64,000 bases of DNA from Lawsonibacter faecis (GTDB lineage: Bacteria > Bacillota > Clostridia > Oscillospirales > Oscillospiraceae), in NCBI RefSeq assembly GCF_014287675.1, contig NZ_JACOPQ010000005.1, forward strand, positions 124,001 to 188,000, written 5' to 3'. Shown piece by piece: positions 15,065 through 23,183 of the stretch. A program made the position numbers and the translations under genes. Under the pieces are notes generated by a model. The model was given only the letters and a program-made list of their open reading frames with translations. It ran no database searches and was not told where the DNA came from. The stretch's first letter is position 1. Each line of letters opens with the position of its first letter.

Positions 15065-16234
15065 TCAATGGCTGAGGAATCTCACCCGGAGCACGCCGTC
15101 GATGGCGCGGATTTCGTCCACTACGAGGTCCTTGATTTTGGCGTTGATGTCCACCACGGTATAGGCATAGTCCTTTTTGGACTTGTTAGTCATGTTCTCC
15201 ACATTGACGTTCTCCTCGGAGAGCACCTTGGTGATGCCTGCGATGGTGCCCGGGATATTGCGGTGGATGATGCACAGCCGGGCGATGCCGCTCCACTCCT
15301 GCTCCAGAGTGGGGAGGTTGACGCTGTTTTTGATGTTTCCGTTCTCCAGATACTCCCGGAGCTGCTGCGCCGCCATGACGGCGCAGTTCTCCTCGCTCTC
15401 GGGGCTGGAGGCGCCCAGATGGGGGATGGGAATGACGTTCTTGCCCTGGACAATCTTGTTATTGGGGAAGTCGGTGACATAGGCCGCCACCTTGCCGCTC
15501 TCCAGAGCGAGGAGCATATCGTCGTCGTTCACCAGGCCGCCCCGGGCCAGGTTGAGGATGCGCACGCCGCCCTTCATCATCTGGATGGAGTCGGTGCAGA
15601 TCATGCCCCGGGTATCTGGAGTGAGGGGGACGTGGACGGTGATGTAGTCGCAGTTTTTATAGATGGTCTCCAAATCCAGCGCACGGTGGACCAGCCGGGA
15701 GAGGGAGAGGGCGGCGTCCACGGAGAGGAAGGGGTCGTACCCGTAGACCGTCATACCCAGCTTGGTGGCGATGTTGGCAACCTGGACGCCGATGGCCCCC
15801 AGGCCCACCACGCCCAGGGTCTTGCCCATGAGCTCGGGGCCGACGAACTGGCTTTTGCCCTTCTCCACCGCCTGCTCCACATCGGCCCCCATGCCCGCCT
15901 GGGTGCGGACCCAGGCCGCGCCGTCCACCACCTTGCGGGAGGCCAGAAGGAGCCCGCAGACCGCCAGCTCCTTCACGGCGTTGGCGTTGGCGCCGGGAGT
16001 GTTGAAGACCACGATGCCCGCCTCGCTGCAGCGGTCGACAGGAATATTGTTGGTGCCCGCCCCCGCCCGGGCGATGGCCCGCAGGCTGTCGGGGAAAGCA
16101 TAGGCGTGCATATCGGCGGAGCGGACCAGAACGCCGTCCTCGTCGCACAAATCGCTGGAGACCGCAAAGCGGCTCTGCTCCAGCACGGAAAGCCCCGCGG
16201 GGGAAATCTTGTTGAGGGTTTTAATTCTGAACAT
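15065..16234 (-). CDS. serA: D-3-phosphoglycerate dehydrogenase with ACT domain
   Basis: This 389-codon gene encodes the first step of serine synthesis, NAD-dependent oxidation of 3-phosphoglycerate. Visible features are the substrate-domain AGAGTNNIPVDRCSEAG, the Rossmann motif GVVGLGAIGVQVAN (about 150), LNLARGGLVN with the catalytic Arg, and PHLGASSPESEEN with the catalytic His region. A C-terminal ACT domain (about 318-388; HRNIPGTIAGITKVLSEENVNVENM) probably gives serine feedback. ATG 16234 has AGGAGGA at a workable 7-nt spacing; two upstream in-frame starts are too close to it. It is the second gene of serC-serA. Confidence 0.93.
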   Translation of the reverse strand: MFRIKTLNKISPAGLSVLEQSRFAVSSDLCDEDGVLVRSADMHAYAFPDSLRAIARAGAGTNNIPVDRCSEAGIVVFNTPGANANAVKELAVCGLLLASRKVVDGAAWVRTQAGMGADVEQAVEKGKSQFVGPELMGKTLGVVGLGAIGVQVANIATKLGMTVYGYDPFLSVDAALSLSRLVHRALDLETIYKNCDYITVHVPLTPDTRGMICTDSIQMMKGGVRILNLARGGLVNDDDMLLALESGKVAAYVTDFPNNKIVQGKNVIPIPHLGASSPESEENCAVMAAQQLREYLENGNIKNSVNLPTLEQEWSGIARLCIIHRNIPGTIAGITKVLSEENVNVENMTNKSKKDYAYTVVDINAKIKDLVVDEIRAIDGVLRVRFLSH

Positions 16235-16357
16235 GACCATTCCTCCTAAAATGAAAAGCGGAGACACCATTTTAACTCAGGGCCGCCAACCGCATCCGTT
16301 TCTCGCATGTCCGGCCCCACGCTGACAACCGGTTGCCCGGCTTCTCATGTTTCACTT

Positions 16358-17440
16358 TTAATTCTTTTTGTCGAACGCCCTGATGAACTCGCAGAGCCTC
16401 TCCACGCCCTCGGTGGGCATGGCGTTGTAGATGCTGGCTCTCATGCCGCCCACGTTGCGGTGGCCCTTCAGGTTGGTAAACCCGGCGGCGGCGGCCTCGG
16501 CCACAAACTTGGCGTCCAGCGCCTCGGTGGCGGAACGGAAGGTCACGTTCATATCGGACCGGGAGCCCTTCTGCGCCGCGCAGGTGAAGAGGCGGGAGCC
16601 GTCCAGCACGTCGTAGAGCATCTGCGCCTTGCCGTGCTTGACGGCCTCCATGCCGCTCACGCCGCCCTGAACCTCCAGCCACTCCAGCACCAGCCCCAGC
16701 ACGTAGATACACCAGCAGGGGGGCGTGTTGTACATGGAGTCCTTGTCGATCATGGTCTTGTAGTTCATCATCAGCGGCGTGTACGGAAGCTCTGCGCCCG
16801 CCAGATCCTCCCGGATGACGACCACCGTGAGGCCTGCGGGGGCCATATTTTTCTGGGCGCCCGCAAAGATAATGCCGTACTTGCTCACGTCCACGGGCCG
16901 GGAGAGAATGTCCGAGGACATATCGCACACCAGGGGCACGTCCCCCGTATCGGGGACGTACTGCCACTCGGTGCCGTAGATGGTGTTGTTGGCGCAGTAG
17001 TAGAAGTAGGACGCCGCGGGGTCCAGCACAAGCTGGTCCTGGGCGGGGATATAGGTGTGGTTCTGGTCGGCTGAGGAGGCCGCGACGGAGATCTCGCCGT
17101 ACTTCTTGGCCTCTTTGTAAGCCACGTTGGCAAAGTTGCCGGTGACGGCGTAGTCCGCCCGGCCCGTCTTACCGATAAGGTTCAGGGGAACCATGGAGAA
17201 CTGGCTGGACGCGCCCCCCTGGAGAAAGAGAATTCTGTAGTTGTCGGGCACCCGGAAGAGTGTGCGGAAGCGCTCCTGGGTGTCCTCAAATATTTTCATA
17301 AAGACCTTTGAGCGGTGACTCATCTCCATCACTGACATGCCTGAGCCCTGATAGTTGGTGATTTCTGACCCGGCGCGCTGGAGCACCTCCAACGGCAGCA
17401 TGGATGGACCCGCGGAAAAATTGTACACACGGTCTGACAT
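16358..17440 (-). CDS. serC: Phosphoserine aminotransferase
   Basis: This 360-residue PLP enzyme converts 3-phosphohydroxypyruvate and glutamate to phosphoserine. It shows the family start VYNFSAGPSMLPLEVL, the motif YQGSGMSVMEMSHRS, the Schiff-base lysine in FAGAQKNMAPAG (about residue 195) and C-terminal GHRNVGGMRASIYNA. ATG 17440 has AAGGAGG 9 nt upstream. It is first in the operon with serA (123-nt gap). A long GC-rich leader (17441-17760) with tandem hairpins precedes it, so regulation by attenuation is likely. Confidence 0.94.
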   Translation of the reverse strand: MSDRVYNFSAGPSMLPLEVLQRAGSEITNYQGSGMSVMEMSHRSKVFMKIFEDTQERFRTLFRVPDNYRILFLQGGASSQFSMVPLNLIGKTGRADYAVTGNFANVAYKEAKKYGEISVAASSADQNHTYIPAQDQLVLDPAASYFYYCANNTIYGTEWQYVPDTGDVPLVCDMSSDILSRPVDVSKYGIIFAGAQKNMAPAGLTVVVIREDLAGAELPYTPLMMNYKTMIDKDSMYNTPPCWCIYVLGLVLEWLEVQGGVSGMEAVKHGKAQMLYDVLDGSRLFTCAAQKGSRSDMNVTFRSATEALDAKFVAEAAAAGFTNLKGHRNVGGMRASIYNAMPTEGVERLCEFIRAFDKKN

Positions 17441-17760
17441 GATGGACACCCTCCTTATATTCATTCAAGGGCGCTGTGCGGCCCTCAAACGGCGCAGACA
17501 ATATCGCGCCCGCCTTAAGCGGCTGCGGGATAACCGCGGTGGGGACGGGCCCCGCCCGACACGGAACTTCGGCCGCCCGGCGCCCCGGAACGGAAAAACG
17601 GCCGCAGAATATCGCGGCCCACCCCGGGCCACGGCACTCCGTGGCCGTCGCTGAGAACCTCTATCCACAAAGCGCAGCGCCGTCCGGGCGGCTGAGCTTC
17701 CGCCCCGCCGGCATTGCTTATCTGTAAACAGGGGTCCTTACTTTGCTTTGATAAAGTATA
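17441..17760 (-). promoter_or_regulatory. Long structured 5' leader of serC-serA, attenuation candidate
   Basis: About 320 nt without an ORF with an RBS. On the minus strand two look-alike hairpins occur in tandem: GGCCGC-gatattct-GCGGCC followed by GTTTTTCC (about 17610-17580), and GGCGC-gatattgtct-GCGCC followed by GTTTG (about 17515-17485). The segment GGGGTGGGCCGCG resembles a T-box antiterminator bulge (usual form GGGTGGTACCGCG), but the rest of a T-box is not clear. Call it a leader with probable attenuators; the ligand is unknown. Confidence 0.5.
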
Positions 17761-17766
17761 GGTATC

Positions 17767-17795
17767 ATTATAGCGAAGACATTTGTCCCCGTCAA
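17767..17795 (-). promoter_or_regulatory. serC-serA promoter
   Basis: On the minus strand, TTGACG (17795-17790) and TATAAT (17772-17767) are separated by 17 bp. Confidence 0.8.
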
Positions 17796-17878
17796 TGAGA
17801 CAAAAGTCCAAATTCCCCCAGCTTCGGGACCCGTCCTTTGTGAATTTTTCAACAGCTCTTTTGCTACTTGCACAAATG

Positions 17879-17887
17879 TGATACAAT
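17879..17887 (+). promoter_or_regulatory. Extended -10 promoter of the hydrogenase-associated operon
   Basis: TGATACAAT (17879-17887) is an extended -10 element 30 nt before the first DRTGG gene. The -35 region is AT-rich with no good hexamer. Confidence 0.5.
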
Positions 17888-17917
17888 GAATCCACCTTGA
17901 ATCAGGAGGATTGCCCT

Positions 17918-18259
17918 ATGAAACTGCGGGAAATCAAAGACATCCTGGAAGCGACCGTGCTGTGCGGCGAGGAGAGCCTGGACCTGGAGGTGTTCGACGC
18001 CTGCGGCAGCGACTTTATGAGCGACGTGCTGGCCTATGTGAAGAATCAGGCCCTGCTGCTCACCGGCCTTGTGAATCCACAGGTCATCCGCACGGCGGAC
18101 ATGGTGGATATGAAATGTGTGGTTTTCGTCCGGGGCAAGGTGCCCGACGCGTCCATACTGGACCTGGCGAGGGAGCGGGAGATCGTGGTCATGTCCTCCC
18201 CCCTGCGGATGTACTGCGCCTGCGGGGCACTGTATCTCAACGGATTGCGGGGTGAGTGA
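17918..18259 (+). CDS. DRTGG-domain protein (hydrogenase-linked), copy 1
   Basis: This 113-residue single-domain protein carries an alpha/beta fold with ALLLTGLVNPQVIRTADMVDMKCVVFVRGK, matching stand-alone DRTGG-type proteins that occur in [FeFe] hydrogenase clusters of clostridia. ATG 17918 has AGGAGG at 17905-17910. DRTGG domains occur with CBS and phosphotransacetylase modules and probably bind a nucleotide or small ligand; the exact role is unknown. It is the first of ten co-directional genes and has a paralogue at 20224. Confidence 0.75.
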   Translation: MKLREIKDILEATVLCGEESLDLEVFDACGSDFMSDVLAYVKNQALLLTGLVNPQVIRTADMVDMKCVVFVRGKVPDASILDLAREREIVVMSSPLRMYCACGALYLNGLRGE

Positions 18260-18263
18260 CCCC

Positions 18264-18683
18264 ATGGAGACCATTAAGCTCAACTACCCCGTGGAGGGCG
18301 GCGACCTGATCGGCGCGGGCGAGGCCTCCAGCAAGATGAAGATGGCTCTCAAGAAGCTGGATCTGCCCCCGGAGACCATCCGCCGGGCGTCCATCTGCAT
18401 GTACGAGGGCGAGATCAACATGGTCATCCACGCCAACGGCGGCCGGGCGGAGGTGGAGATCGCCATGGACCATATCATCATCCGTATGATCGACACCGGC
18501 CCCGGTATCCCCGACGTGGCCCAGGCCATGGAGGAGGGCTTCTCCACCGCCGGGGAGATCGCCCGGGATCTGGGCTTCGGCGCGGGTATGGGCCTGCCCA
18601 ACATGAGGCGCTACTCCGACGAGATGGACATCCAGACCACCGTCGGCATGGGCACCACGGTGACCATGAAAATCAATATTTGA
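18264..18683 (+). CDS. HATPase-type ATP-binding protein (anti-sigma/RsbW-like), copy 1
   Basis: This 139-residue protein has the GHKL ATPase boxes: N-box KLDLPPETIRRASICMYEGEIN (about 36-57), DTGPGIPD (about 79-86) and GFGAGMGLPNMRR (about 108-120). There is no histidine phosphoacceptor or sensor domain, so it resembles serine kinases of partner-switching modules more than sensor kinases. It starts 4 nt after the DRTGG gene, indicating tight coupling. A second, different HATPase (22123) lies in the same cluster. Function within hydrogenase control is inferred from position only. Confidence 0.8.
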   Translation: METIKLNYPVEGGDLIGAGEASSKMKMALKKLDLPPETIRRASICMYEGEINMVIHANGGRAEVEIAMDHIIIRMIDTGPGIPDVAQAMEEGFSTAGEIARDLGFGAGMGLPNMRRYSDEMDIQTTVGMGTTVTMKINI

Positions 18684-18821
18684 CAGGGCCGTCTGTCTTG
18701 GCCGGCGCACGCGGCTCCGGCATTCCCTTCTAAAAAACGGTTCCCCCTCCGCCGTCATCGCGCTTTTGCAGGACGGCTGACGCCTTTCCATGCCCATCGC
18801 TTTTTACTGTGAGGTGAAGTT

Positions 18822-20153
18822 ATGAAGCACTCCGTTGTCCTGGAGTACAAGCGCTGCCGGGGCTGTACCACCTGCATCAAGAACTGCCCCACCGAGGCCA
18901 TCCGGGTGCGCAACGGCAAGGCCACCATTTTAAACGCCCGGTGTATCGACTGCGGCAAGTGCATCCAGGTCTGCCCCCATAAGGCAATCAAGTCTATCAG
19001 CGACACCCCGGCCGCCCAGCTGACCCGCTTCCAATATAACGTCGCCCTGCCCGAGCCCGCCCTCTACGGGCAGTTCCAGAACATGGACGACATCGATTAC
19101 ATTTTAAACGGCCTGCTGGCCCTGGGCTTTCAGGACGTGTTCGAGGTGGCCCGGGCCGCCGAGCTGCTGGCAGATTACCAGCGCCAGGTGATTACCGGCG
19201 GAGTGGAGCGGGTCATGCCCCAGATAAGCTCCGCCTGTCCCACGGTCATGCGCCTCATCCGCATGCGCTTTCCCAAGCTCATCCCCAACATCTCCCCGGT
19301 CATCACCCCCATGGAACTGGCCGCCATTCTGGCCCGGCGGGAGGCGGTGGACAAGACCGGACTGAAGCCTGAGGAGATCGGCGTATACGCCATCGTCCCC
19401 TGCTCCTCCAAGGTCACCGCCGCTCACACGCCCGACGCCCTGGAGCGGCCGGTGCTGGACGGGGCCTTCGCCATCCGGGACGTCTACCTGAAGCTCCTCT
19501 CCCCCATGAAAAAACTGCGGGGCGCCACCCTCAGGCCCCTCTCCTCCGCTGGGATCATGGGGGTGGGCTGGGCCTACTGCGGCGGCGAGTCCGCCGCCCG
19601 GATGGGCGAGCGGTACGTGGCGGTGGACGGCATTGAGAACGTGATTCGGATGCTGGAGGAGATTGAGGACGGCCGCCTGCCCGAGGCCGATTTCATCGAG
19701 CTCAACGCCTGCGTGCAGGGCTGTGTGGGCGGCTGCCTGACGGTGGAGAACCCCTACGCCGCCCGGATGCGGGTGAAGAAGCTGATGAAGGGCCTGCCCG
19801 TCTCCCGCAACCGCTTTACCTTCACCGGGCCCGACCGGGACATTGTCAAATTCGATCAGGAGCTCCAGTACGTGCCGGTTTTTGTCCTGGACGAGGATCG
19901 GGGCGCTGCCATGGAGAAGCTGATGCGCATTGAGGAGCTGGAGGCCCAGCTCCCCGGCCTCCACTGCGGTTCCTGCGGGGCCCCCTCCTGCCGGGCCTTT
20001 GCCGAGGATGTGGTGCTGGGCAGGGCCAGCGTGGAGGACTGTATTTTCAAGATGCGGGAGCGGATGCAGTACATAACCGGCTCGCCCGACGCCAACGAGT
20101 ACCTCCCCGCCCCCTTCCGGCACCAGGCGGAGAAGGGGAAAAAGGAGAAGTGA
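18822..20153 (+). CDS. [FeFe] hydrogenase-like protein with ferredoxin and Fe-S (Fes) domains, HydS-type
   Basis: This 443-residue protein starts with two [4Fe-4S] motifs (CRGCTTCIKNCP and CIDCGKCIQVCP). The hydrogenase large-subunit core has altered H-cluster loops: SSACPTVM (normally TSCCPxW; the proton-relay Cys is Ala), VPCSSK and NACVQGCVGGC. It ends with a Fes-type domain (about 375-425; CGSCGAPSCRAFAEDVVLG...DC). The cluster-ligating cysteines are kept. Loss of the relay Cys is what is seen in sensory HydS proteins, so H2 or redox sensing is more likely than catalysis. No PAS domain is attached; signalling would go through neighbouring ATPase, DRTGG and PHP proteins. Confidence 0.82.
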   Translation: MKHSVVLEYKRCRGCTTCIKNCPTEAIRVRNGKATILNARCIDCGKCIQVCPHKAIKSISDTPAAQLTRFQYNVALPEPALYGQFQNMDDIDYILNGLLALGFQDVFEVARAAELLADYQRQVITGGVERVMPQISSACPTVMRLIRMRFPKLIPNISPVITPMELAAILARREAVDKTGLKPEEIGVYAIVPCSSKVTAAHTPDALERPVLDGAFAIRDVYLKLLSPMKKLRGATLRPLSSAGIMGVGWAYCGGESAARMGERYVAVDGIENVIRMLEEIEDGRLPEADFIELNACVQGCVGGCLTVENPYAARMRVKKLMKGLPVSRNRFTFTGPDRDIVKFDQELQYVPVFVLDEDRGAAMEKLMRIEELEAQLPGLHCGSCGAPSCRAFAEDVVLGRASVEDCIFKMRERMQYITGSPDANEYLPAPFRHQAEKGKKEK

Positions 20154-20223
20154 AAAAGAGGGGCAAATCTGCCGCATATGTTCACGCTCAGCCCTTTATT
20201 CTTTACGACAATGAGGTGTTTTT

Positions 20224-20562
20224 ATGACCGTCAAAGAGCTCTCCGCCGCCCTGTCCCTCACGGAATTCTCCCTGCCCGCACCCGAAGCGGAGGTGACCGG
20301 CGGCTACGCCGGGGATCTGCTGAGCTGGGTGATGGGCCGGGCCAGGGCGGGAGACTGCTGGATTACCATCATGTCCAACCAGAATGTGGCCGCAGTGGCG
20401 GTGATGGCCGATGTGGCCTGCATTCTCCTCTCCGAAGGGGTCAAGCCCGACGAGGCTCTCCTGACCAAGGCCCGTCAGCAGGGCATCAATCTGCTGGGCA
20501 GCGGGAAGGGGACGTTCGAGCTGGCCCACGACGTGGGTGAAAAAATGAAGAGGCAGGAATAG
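20224..20562 (+). CDS. DRTGG-domain protein (hydrogenase-linked), copy 2
   Basis: This 112-residue protein contains AEVTGGYAGDLLSWVMGRARAGDCWITIMSNQNVAAVAVMADVACILLSEG, a good match to the single DRTGG domain seen beside clostridial hydrogenases. It starts with GAGGTG upstream. It diverges clearly from copy 1 at 17918, so the two are probably not redundant. It lies between the HydS-like gene and the PHP gene. Ligand unknown. Confidence 0.75.
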   Translation: MTVKELSAALSLTEFSLPAPEAEVTGGYAGDLLSWVMGRARAGDCWITIMSNQNVAAVAVMADVACILLSEGVKPDEALLTKARQQGINLLGSGKGTFELAHDVGEKMKRQE

Positions 20563-20669
20563 CGCGCGGGCCGACGCCGTCCCGGCGTTTTCGGCGGATG
20601 CTCCGTGGCTGGTTCCGGTCTTTTCTCTTTTAGCGTATTTCCGTCTTTACGAAACGCGGGGGTGTTTTT

Positions 20670-21401
20670 TTGAAGTTGAACTTTGATCTCCACCTCCACT
20701 CCTGCCTGTCGCCCTGCGGGGGCGAGGACAACACCCCTGCCAACCTGGCGGCGATGTGCGCGCTTGCCGGGCTGGACGCGGTGGCCCTCACCGATCACAA
20801 TGCCGTGGGCAACTGTGCCGCCTTCTGCGAGGCGGCGGGGGACAACGGGCTTGTCGCCCTGCCGGGCATGGAGCTGACCACACTGGAGGAGGTCCATGTG
20901 GTGTGCCTCCTGCCCGACCTGGACGCGGCGGCGGTCTTTGGCGACGAGGTCTATGCCCGCCTGCCCCCCTTTCCCAACGACGTACATATCTTCGGTCCCC
21001 AGGTGCTGATGGACGCTGGGGACCGGGTGCTGGGCGAGGAGCCCAGGATGCTGGCCGGGGCCGCCAATATCGGCGTCTACGAGGTGAAGGCCCTGGTGGA
21101 GCGGTACGGTGGGGTCTGCTGGCCCGCCCACATCGACCGGCCGTCCTTCTCCCTGCTGTCCAACCTGGGACTCTGGGACCCGGGGCTGGGGTTCGGCTTC
21201 GCGGAGGTCTCCCGGGCCTGCCCGGCGGATTTCCTGAACCGGGACGATCTGAGAGGGCTGCATACCGTCACCGCCTCGGACGCTCACTACCTGGACCAGA
21301 TTATGGACCCCTGTCAGAGCGTGGACCTGCCGTCCCGGAGCGCCGCCGCCCTGCTCGCCTGGCTGCGCTGCCCCGATTTTCGGCTTTATTCCAGGTTTTA
21401 A
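20670..21401 (+). CDS. PHP-domain metallophosphoesterase
   Basis: This 243-residue protein has the PHP metal motifs DLHLHSCLSPCGG (about 6-18), TDHNAVGN (about 41-48), an ELTTLEEVHV strand with the conserved Glu and a late DAHYL (about 208). PHP proteins are metal-dependent phosphoesterases, some of which act on nucleotides. Here it would most simply turn over a signal nucleotide, an inference from neighbours. The start is TTG 20670, preceded by GGGGGTG. A fixed member of [FeFe] hydrogenase gene sets in clostridia. Confidence 0.8.
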   Translation: MKLNFDLHLHSCLSPCGGEDNTPANLAAMCALAGLDAVALTDHNAVGNCAAFCEAAGDNGLVALPGMELTTLEEVHVVCLLPDLDAAAVFGDEVYARLPPFPNDVHIFGPQVLMDAGDRVLGEEPRMLAGAANIGVYEVKALVERYGGVCWPAHIDRPSFSLLSNLGLWDPGLGFGFAEVSRACPADFLNRDDLRGLHTVTASDAHYLDQIMDPCQSVDLPSRSAAALLAWLRCPDFRLYSRF

Positions 21402-21411
21402 AACAAGACAT

Positions 21412-21440
21412 TTGTCTGCTAAAAATTTTTTAGCTATAAT
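21412..21440 (+). promoter_or_regulatory. Upstream promoter for hydC-hydA
   Basis: TTGTCT 21412-21417 and TATAAT 21435-21440 are separated by 17 bp. A short palindrome GCTAAAA/TTTTAGC (21418-21434) fills the spacer and could be a regulator site. Confidence 0.5.
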
Positions 21441-21471
21441 TAAAATTATTTATGTGTTAGAAAAAAAACTA

Positions 21472-21500
21472 TTTACCTTCTCGTCCAATTCGTATACAAT
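21472..21500 (+). promoter_or_regulatory. Proximal promoter for hydC-hydA
   Basis: TTTACC 21472-21477 and TACAAT 21495-21500 are separated by 17 bp, in a low-GC stretch 38 nt before hydC. Confidence 0.5.
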
Positions 21501-21537
21501 ATAGGCCGAAACCCAATCGATAAAGGAGGACACGCAA

Positions 21538-22032
21538 ATGCCAAACTGCAAGACCGTTGTACCGTACAACGGGACCCCGGAACAGGAACTGCGGCTGCGG
21601 GAAATCATCGCGGAGCACAAGGGGCAGCCGGGCGCAACCATGCCAGTACTGCAGGCAGCCCAGGAAATTTTTGGCTATCTGCCCGAAGAAGTGCAGATCA
21701 TCGTAGCGGAAGGACTGGAGATTCCCCTGTCCGAGGTCTACGGCGTGGCCTCCTTCTACGCGCAGTTCTCCATGAACCCCAAGGGCCAGCACCGAATCTC
21801 CGTCTGCCTGGGCACCGCCTGCTATGTCAAGGGCGCGGCGGACATCCTCTCCGCCGTGGAGCAGAAGCTGGGCATTAAAACCGGTTCCATCACCAAGGAC
21901 GGCAAGTTTTCCCTGGATGCCTGCCGCTGTGTGGGCGCCTGCGGCCTCGCCCCCGTCATGATGGTGGGTTCCGACGTCTACGGCAGACTCACCCCCGACC
22001 AGGTCGGGCCGATTCTGGACAAGTACGAATAA
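21538..22032 (+). CDS. hydC: NAD-linked [FeFe] hydrogenase gamma subunit (NuoE-like, [2Fe-2S])
   Basis: This 164-residue thioredoxin-like [2Fe-2S] protein has cysteines in CLGTACY (about 92-98) and CRCVGACG (about 131-138), the NuoE/HydC pattern. The N-terminal helical region (about 14-60; ATMPVLQAAQEIFGYLPEEVQ) is also typical. It passes electrons between HydB and HydA in the trimeric enzyme. AAAGGAGG precedes ATG 21538. It opens the structural part of the cluster with two possible promoters just upstream. Confidence 0.92.
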   Translation: MPNCKTVVPYNGTPEQELRLREIIAEHKGQPGATMPVLQAAQEIFGYLPEEVQIIVAEGLEIPLSEVYGVASFYAQFSMNPKGQHRISVCLGTACYVKGAADILSAVEQKLGIKTGSITKDGKFSLDACRCVGACGLAPVMMVGSDVYGRLTPDQVGPILDKYE

Positions 22033-22122
22033 AAGAGAAACGGAAATGGGGCGGCCGCGTTTGACGCGTTTGCCATTTATCAACGCCTTTTTTCACGCTT
22101 CTTTTTTCAAGGTGGTTTGTCT

Positions 22123-22656
22123 ATGAAGGAGCTATCCCTGCATATTCTGGACATTGCCCAGAATTCCATCGCCGCGGGCTGTTCGCTGCTGGAGCTGTCG
22201 CTGACCGAGAGGGAGGGTCTTCTGACCCTGGTCATTGCAGACGACGGGCGCGGGATGAGCCCGGACTTTTTGGCGGCGGTCACAGACCCTTTCACCACCA
22301 CCCGCACCACCCGGAAAATCGGGCTGGGCCTGCCCTTGCTGCGCCTGGCGGCGGAGCAGACCGGCGGAGACCTCTCCATCGGCAGCACGGTGGGCGTCGG
22401 AACCACGGTGACGGCGCGCTTCCGCGCGGATCACATCGACTGCCCGCCCCTGGGCGACATGGCGGGGACGGTTGCTGCGCTGGTCCAGGGCGCGCCCGGC
22501 ATCGAGACGGTCTACACCCACTCCACCGGGCGGGGGGCCTTTACCTTCGACACCCGGGAAATCCGCGCCGTGCTCGGCCCGGACGTGTCCCTGGCCGAGC
22601 CGGAGGTGTTCCAGTGGATGCGGGAGTATATCGGCGAACAGGAAGAGACCGTTTGA
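22123..22656 (+). CDS. HATPase-type ATP-binding protein, copy 2
   Basis: This 177-residue protein has GHKL boxes in KELSLHILDIAQNSIAAG (N-box), VIADDGRGMS (about 40-49) and TRKIGLGLPLLRLAAEQTGG (G2 box). A short C-terminal extension of about 60 residues has no recognised domain. There is no phosphoacceptor His domain. ATG 22123 is chosen over TTG 22117 because AAGGTGG lies at 8-nt spacing. Small kinase-like ATPases at this position are common in clostridial HydABC clusters; the partner is unknown. Confidence 0.8.
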   Translation: MKELSLHILDIAQNSIAAGCSLLELSLTEREGLLTLVIADDGRGMSPDFLAAVTDPFTTTRTTRKIGLGLPLLRLAAEQTGGDLSIGSTVGVGTTVTARFRADHIDCPPLGDMAGTVAALVQGAPGIETVYTHSTGRGAFTFDTREIRAVLGPDVSLAEPEVFQWMREYIGEQEETV

Positions 22657-22799
22657 CCGCAAAGGCAGATACGGCCCCCTTTGCATGGGAGGCCGCAGCC
22701 GACTGAGGGTTCCTGAGCTGGGAACCCCTGCCCCTCCGGGGCACCCCTCTCGACATAAGGGGGGTTAAATAAGATTTAAATGAATTGGGGGATGAACTC

Positions 22800-23168
22800 G
22801 TGAAAAGCCTGGAAGAACTGAAAGCCATCCGGGAGAAGATGCAAAAGCAGGTCGGCCTGCGCGAGGAGAGCGACGACAATATCCGCGTCGTGGTGGGCAT
22901 GGCGACCTGCGGCATCGCCGCCGGCGCCCGGCCCGTGCTGGAGGCCTTTTTGCAGGAGGTCGACAAGCGCGGCCTCAAGAACGTCACCGTAAGTCAGACG
23001 GGCTGCATCGGCGTGTGCCGCCTGGAGCCCATTGCCGAGGTCTATGTCCCCGGCCAGGAAAAGGTGACCTATGTAAAGCTCAACGCCGAGATGGTGCCCA
23101 AAATCGTGGCTGACCATCTCGTGAACCAGCAGGTGGTGACCGAGTACACCATCGGCGCGGCCGAATAA
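22800..23168 (+). CDS. Thioredoxin-like [2Fe-2S] ferredoxin domain protein
   Basis: This 122-residue protein has an N-terminal helix and a TrxLp [2Fe-2S] domain with cysteines in MATCGIAAGA and QTGCIGVCRLEP, the same cluster fold as the N-terminal domain of HydB. GTG 22800 has GGGGGATG 7 nt upstream. It sits between the second ATPase and hydB and may be an extra electron-transfer subunit, equivalent to the separate ferredoxin-like protein present in many clostridial hydrogenase operons. Confidence 0.85.
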   Translation: MKSLEELKAIREKMQKQVGLREESDDNIRVVVGMATCGIAAGARPVLEAFLQEVDKRGLKNVTVSQTGCIGVCRLEPIAEVYVPGQEKVTYVKLNAEMVPKIVADHLVNQQVVTEYTIGAAE

Positions 23169-23183
23169 GGGAGGGCAAGTGAG

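Noticed and set aside
21412..21440. Rex operator at hydC
   Set aside because: The GCTAAAA/TTTTAGC palindrome lacks the TTGTTAA core seen at adhE.
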